A stretch of 8,383 bases of DNA, taken from the NCBI GenBank assembly GCA_016931365.1, contig JAFGEY010000123.1, positions 1 to 8,383 of the forward strand. The letters are read 5' to 3'. Each line of letters opens with the position of its first letter. The stretch's first letter is position 1. Below, one piece after another: positions 6,100-8,383 of this stretch. The notes under the pieces are model-generated. The model worked only from the letters and a program-made list of their open reading frames with translations. It was not told where the DNA came from and ran no database searches. This DNA is from Anaerolineae bacterium (GTDB taxonomy: Bacteria > Chloroflexota > Anaerolineae > JAFGEY01). Position numbers and translations under genes: made by a program.

Positions 6100-7515
6100 A
6101 TGCGTATTGCCATCATTGGGGCCGGCAGCCTCACTTTTACTCGCCGTCTGGTGCTGGATATCCTGGCTGTGCCCGAGTTTTGCGATGCTGAGTTTCGGCT
6201 GATGGACATCAACGAGGAGCGGCTGGATATGGCCGCCAGCGTTTGCCGTAAGATCGGCGAGGTCAACGGCAAGGCGGCCGCCGTGATGCCGACGACCGAC
6301 CGCCGCGAGGCCATTTGCGGCGCGGATTACGTGCTCTCGCTGGTGCGCGTGGGCGGCCTGAAGGCGTTTGCCCACGACATCGAAATCCCGCTCCGGTACG
6401 GCGTCGATCAGTGCGTCGCCGACACGCTGGGGCCGGGCGGCGTCTTTTACGCCCTGCGCACTATCCCCGTCCTGCTCGACATTGCCGCCGACATGCGCGC
6501 CGTTGCACCCGACGCGCTGCTGCTCAACTATTCCAACCCGATGGCGATGAACTGCTGGGCGCTGCGCCGCGCTGGCGGCGTGCGTATGGTCGGCCTGTGC
6601 CACGGCGTGCAGGGCGGCCACCACCAGATCGCCGACGCGCTCGGCCTGCCCCCGCAAGAGGTCGATTTCGTCTGCGCGGGGATCAACCACCAGACCTGGT
6701 ACATCCAGGTGACGCATCGGGGCCGGGACATGCTGCCTTTTCTGCTTCCGGCCTTCGAGCAGCACCCTACCTACTCCAAAACCGAGCCGTGCCGCATCGA
6801 CGTGCTGCGTCGATTTGGCTATTATTCCACCGAGTCGAACGGCCATCTTTCCGAGTACCTGCCCTGGTACCGCAAGCGTCCCGCCGAGATCGAAGGGTGG
6901 ATATCGCGCGACAGTTGGATCGGCGGCGAGACGGGCGGCTATCTGCGCCACTGCCGCGAGACGGATGAGTATTTCCGCGAGGAATACCCGCGCCTGATGA
7001 GCGGCGAAAGCAGCCTCAAGCTCGACTGGCGCAGCGGTGAGCACGCCTCGCACATTTTGGAGGCGCTGGAGACCGGGCGCGTCTATCGCGGGCATTTTAA
7101 CGTCGGCAACAGCGGCCTGATCAGCAACCTGCCCGACGGCTGCACGGTCGAGCTGCCTTGCTACGTCGATGGCAATGGGATCAGCCCGGCCTGGACCGGC
7201 GCGCTGCCCCTGGCTTGCGCGGCGACCTGCCGGGTGAGCGTTAACGTGCAGGAAATGGCCGTGCAGGCCGCGCTGACCGGCGATCGCGAGCTGGTCAAAC
7301 TGGCCGTGCTGCACGACCCGCTGACCGGCGCGGTGTGCAACCCCGCCGAAGTGTGGGCGATGTGCGACGAGATGTTTGAGGCGCTCGCGCCCTGGCTGCC
7401 TCAGTTCAATGGCCAAGGGCGCACCTGGCCCGACCTGCCGCAGCCCAACGGCGGCACACTGCGTTGGCCCAAACCGGCGGGCGACTATATGCCGCCGGCG
7501 TTAGAAGCATCATGA
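6100..7515 (+). CDS. Glycoside hydrolase family 4 enzyme, alpha-galactosidase/alpha-glucosidase/alpha-glucuronidase type
   Basis: The predicted protein has 471 residues, the usual length for GH4. These enzymes cleave glycosides by an unusual NAD- and Mn-dependent redox-elimination route. Residues 2-14 (RIAIIGAGSLTFT) form the NAD-binding turn and Asp36 (LMDINEERLD) ends the second strand. NYSNPMAM (143-150) is a family signature. Cys167 (GLCHGVQ) and His197 (GINHQ) are the expected metal ligands. The Cys-His dipeptide, rather than Cys-Asn-Val-Pro, places it with the enzymes on non-phosphorylated alpha-glycosides such as MelA rather than with the 6-phospho-beta-glucosidases. GYYSTESNGHLSEYLPWY (240-257) also resembles MelA relatives. 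AAGGAGGG stands just before the ATG. There is no signal peptide, so the enzyme acts in the cytoplasm on imported sugars. The sugar kinase downstream fits use of the released hexose. Confidence 0.93.
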   Translation: MRIAIIGAGSLTFTRRLVLDILAVPEFCDAEFRLMDINEERLDMAASVCRKIGEVNGKAAAVMPTTDRREAICGADYVLSLVRVGGLKAFAHDIEIPLRYGVDQCVADTLGPGGVFYALRTIPVLLDIAADMRAVAPDALLLNYSNPMAMNCWALRRAGGVRMVGLCHGVQGGHHQIADALGLPPQEVDFVCAGINHQTWYIQVTHRGRDMLPFLLPAFEQHPTYSKTEPCRIDVLRRFGYYSTESNGHLSEYLPWYRKRPAEIEGWISRDSWIGGETGGYLRHCRETDEYFREEYPRLMSGESSLKLDWRSGEHASHILEALETGRVYRGHFNVGNSGLISNLPDGCTVELPCYVDGNGISPAWTGALPLACAATCRVSVNVQEMAVQAALTGDRELVKLAVLHDPLTGAVCNPAEVWAMCDEMFEALAPWLPQFNGQGRTWPDLPQPNGGTLRWPKPAGDYMPPALEAS

Positions 7516-7521
7516 TGAGTT

Positions 7522-7624
7522 GTAGGGGCGAAGCATCCCAAGACGGAACGTGCTGGCTGAGCCTGGCTCTGTCATCCAAGCATCCTGGTCAACAAACCAT
7601 GCACAAGGGATGCTTCGCCCCTAC
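7522..7624 (+). repeat. 103-bp MITE-like inverted-repeat element, copy B
   Basis: GTAGGGGCGAAGCATCCC (7522-7539) and GGGATGCTTCGCCCCTAC (7607-7624) are a perfect 18-base inverted repeat. The element starts six bases past the GH4 stop and its last base is two bases before the TGGAGGT ribosome binding site of the kinase. It is the second copy of the element at 2771-2872, in the same orientation. Relative to copy A, the G-C pair at stem position 11 is A-T here. An internal AAGCATCC (7578-7585) repeats part of the left arm and could pair with the right arm instead. Confidence 0.88.
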
Positions 7625-7637
7625 TTTGGAGGTCAAT

Positions 7638-8383
7638 ATGTCTGATGTGCTCTGTATGGGCGAACTGCTCGCCGAATTTGTCGCCACCCAAGACAACGTT
7701 TCGCTGATCGACGCACCGGGGTTCATCAAAGCGCCGGGCGGCGCGCCGGCCAACGTCGCTGTGGCCCTGCACCGGCTGGGGATGCCGGCCGGGTTTGTCG
7801 GCAAGGTCGGCGACGATCCCTTTGGCCGCTACCTGCGTCAAAGCCTGGATGAGGTTGGTGTCGATACGCGCTTTTTGCTGATCGACCGGCAGGCGCGCAC
7901 GACAGCGGTCTTTGTCGCCGTGTGGGATGATGGGCGCAAGGACCTTTGCTTTTACCGCAACCCCGGCGCGGATATGATGTTGAGTGAGAGCGAGATCGAT
8001 GCCGCGATGTTTGACCATGTGCGCGCCTTTCACTTTGGCTCGATCTCGTTGATCGACGAACCGGTGGCATCGGCGCAGCGCAAAGCGATCCAGATCGCAC
8101 GCGACAAAGGCCTGATGCTCAGCTATGATCCCAACTACCGCCCCACGCTGTGGCCCGACGTGTCGACGGCCAAACGGGTGATCCAGGAGGCGTTCCGGCA
8201 CTGTCACCTGGCCAAGGTCAGCGAGGAAGAGTGGGAGGTCGCTACCGGCTGCACCGGCCTCGACGCGGGCATCCGCGCGGTGCTGGACCAGGGCGTCGAA
8301 CTGCTGGTGGTCAGCCGGGGCGGCCGGGGCGCGCTCGCCGCCAATGGCGACTATCAGGTCGAGCTGCCGGGGTGGCCCGTGGA
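7638..8383 (+). CDS. PfkB-family sugar kinase (fructokinase-like), N-terminal part
   Basis: The frame is open from ATG 7638 to the right edge, giving 248 complete codons of a protein that is usually about 310-330 residues. The ATP-binding DTTGAGD-type motif with the catalytic Asp should lie beyond the window. Residues 34-48 (GGAPANVAVALHRLG) match the first PfkB signature and 55-63 (GKVGDDPFG) the following conserved stretch. DPNYRPTLW, and a later KVSEEEWE, resemble fructokinases. PfkB kinases transfer the ATP phosphate to a sugar hydroxyl in the cytoplasm. A 2-keto-3-deoxygluconate kinase is the main alternative and would suit the sugar-acid enzymes upstream. TTGGAGGTC at 7626-7634 is a good ribosome binding site. 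The inverted-repeat element lies directly upstream, so expression may depend on read-through from the GH4 gene. Confidence 0.92.
   Translation, partial: MSDVLCMGELLAEFVATQDNVSLIDAPGFIKAPGGAPANVAVALHRLGMPAGFVGKVGDDPFGRYLRQSLDEVGVDTRFLLIDRQARTTAVFVAVWDDGRKDLCFYRNPGADMMLSESEIDAAMFDHVRAFHFGSISLIDEPVASAQRKAIQIARDKGLMLSYDPNYRPTLWPDVSTAKRVIQEAFRHCHLAKVSEEEWEVATGCTGLDAGIRAVLDQGVELLVVSRGGRGALAANGDYQVELPGWPV

Noticed and set aside
6031..7416. Long minus-strand open frame (461 residues) opposite the GH4 gene
   Set aside because: It is a GC-rich shadow of a confident gene, with low-complexity His/Arg/Ala-rich sequence and no recognisable motif.
7572..8207. Minus-strand open frame (211 residues) across the kinase
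   Set aside because: It opposes a clear PfkB sequence and runs into the inverted-repeat element.

Overview
The window is a GC-rich bacterial chromosome segment in which all seven real genes point rightward. No ribosomal or tRNA gene is present to fix the taxonomy. The gene mix (family 4 glycosidase, enolase-superfamily dehydratase, DUF1932-type dehydrogenase, PfkB kinase) and the abundance of small palindromic repeats between genes would suit a heterotrophic Chloroflexota-like bacterium, but that is a low-confidence inference.

Layout: (1) 1-378, the C-terminal end of a serine carboxypeptidase (peptidase S10), closed by a strong intrinsic terminator at 419-453. (2) A probable promoter at 452-480 opens a new unit: a 6-phosphogluconate-dehydrogenase-like NAD(P) oxidoreductase (523-1404) and a mandelate racemase-type enzyme (1491-2759), separated by a short tandem repeat. 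(3) A 222-bp gap (2760-2981) is filled by a 102-bp inverted-repeat element and a second small palindrome. (4) A TPR-repeat protein of unknown function (2982-4451), visibly less GC-rich than its neighbours, is followed by an FAD-dependent dehydrogenase of the COG2509 type (4499-5932) that carries a 36-bp palindrome in frame inside its Rossmann domain. (5) A 167-bp gap with another imperfect inverted repeat leads to a glycoside hydrolase family 4 enzyme (6100-7515). (6) A second copy of the 102/103-bp inverted-repeat element (7522-7624) abuts the ribosome binding site of a PfkB sugar kinase (7638 to beyond the window end).

Together the metabolic genes suggest carbohydrate catabolism: GH4 cleaves a glycoside, the PfkB kinase phosphorylates the released sugar or a keto-deoxy acid, and the racemase/dehydratase-like and dehydrogenase-like enzymes could process sugar acids. 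The TPR and FAD genes have no obvious link to that pathway. No gene-free stretch exceeds 300 bases. I saw no CRISPR array, RNA gene, transposase or phage gene. The most interesting signal is the set of small palindromic elements of at least four sequence types, several sitting just past stop codons and one inside a coding sequence. I did not find a clear new multi-gene system.
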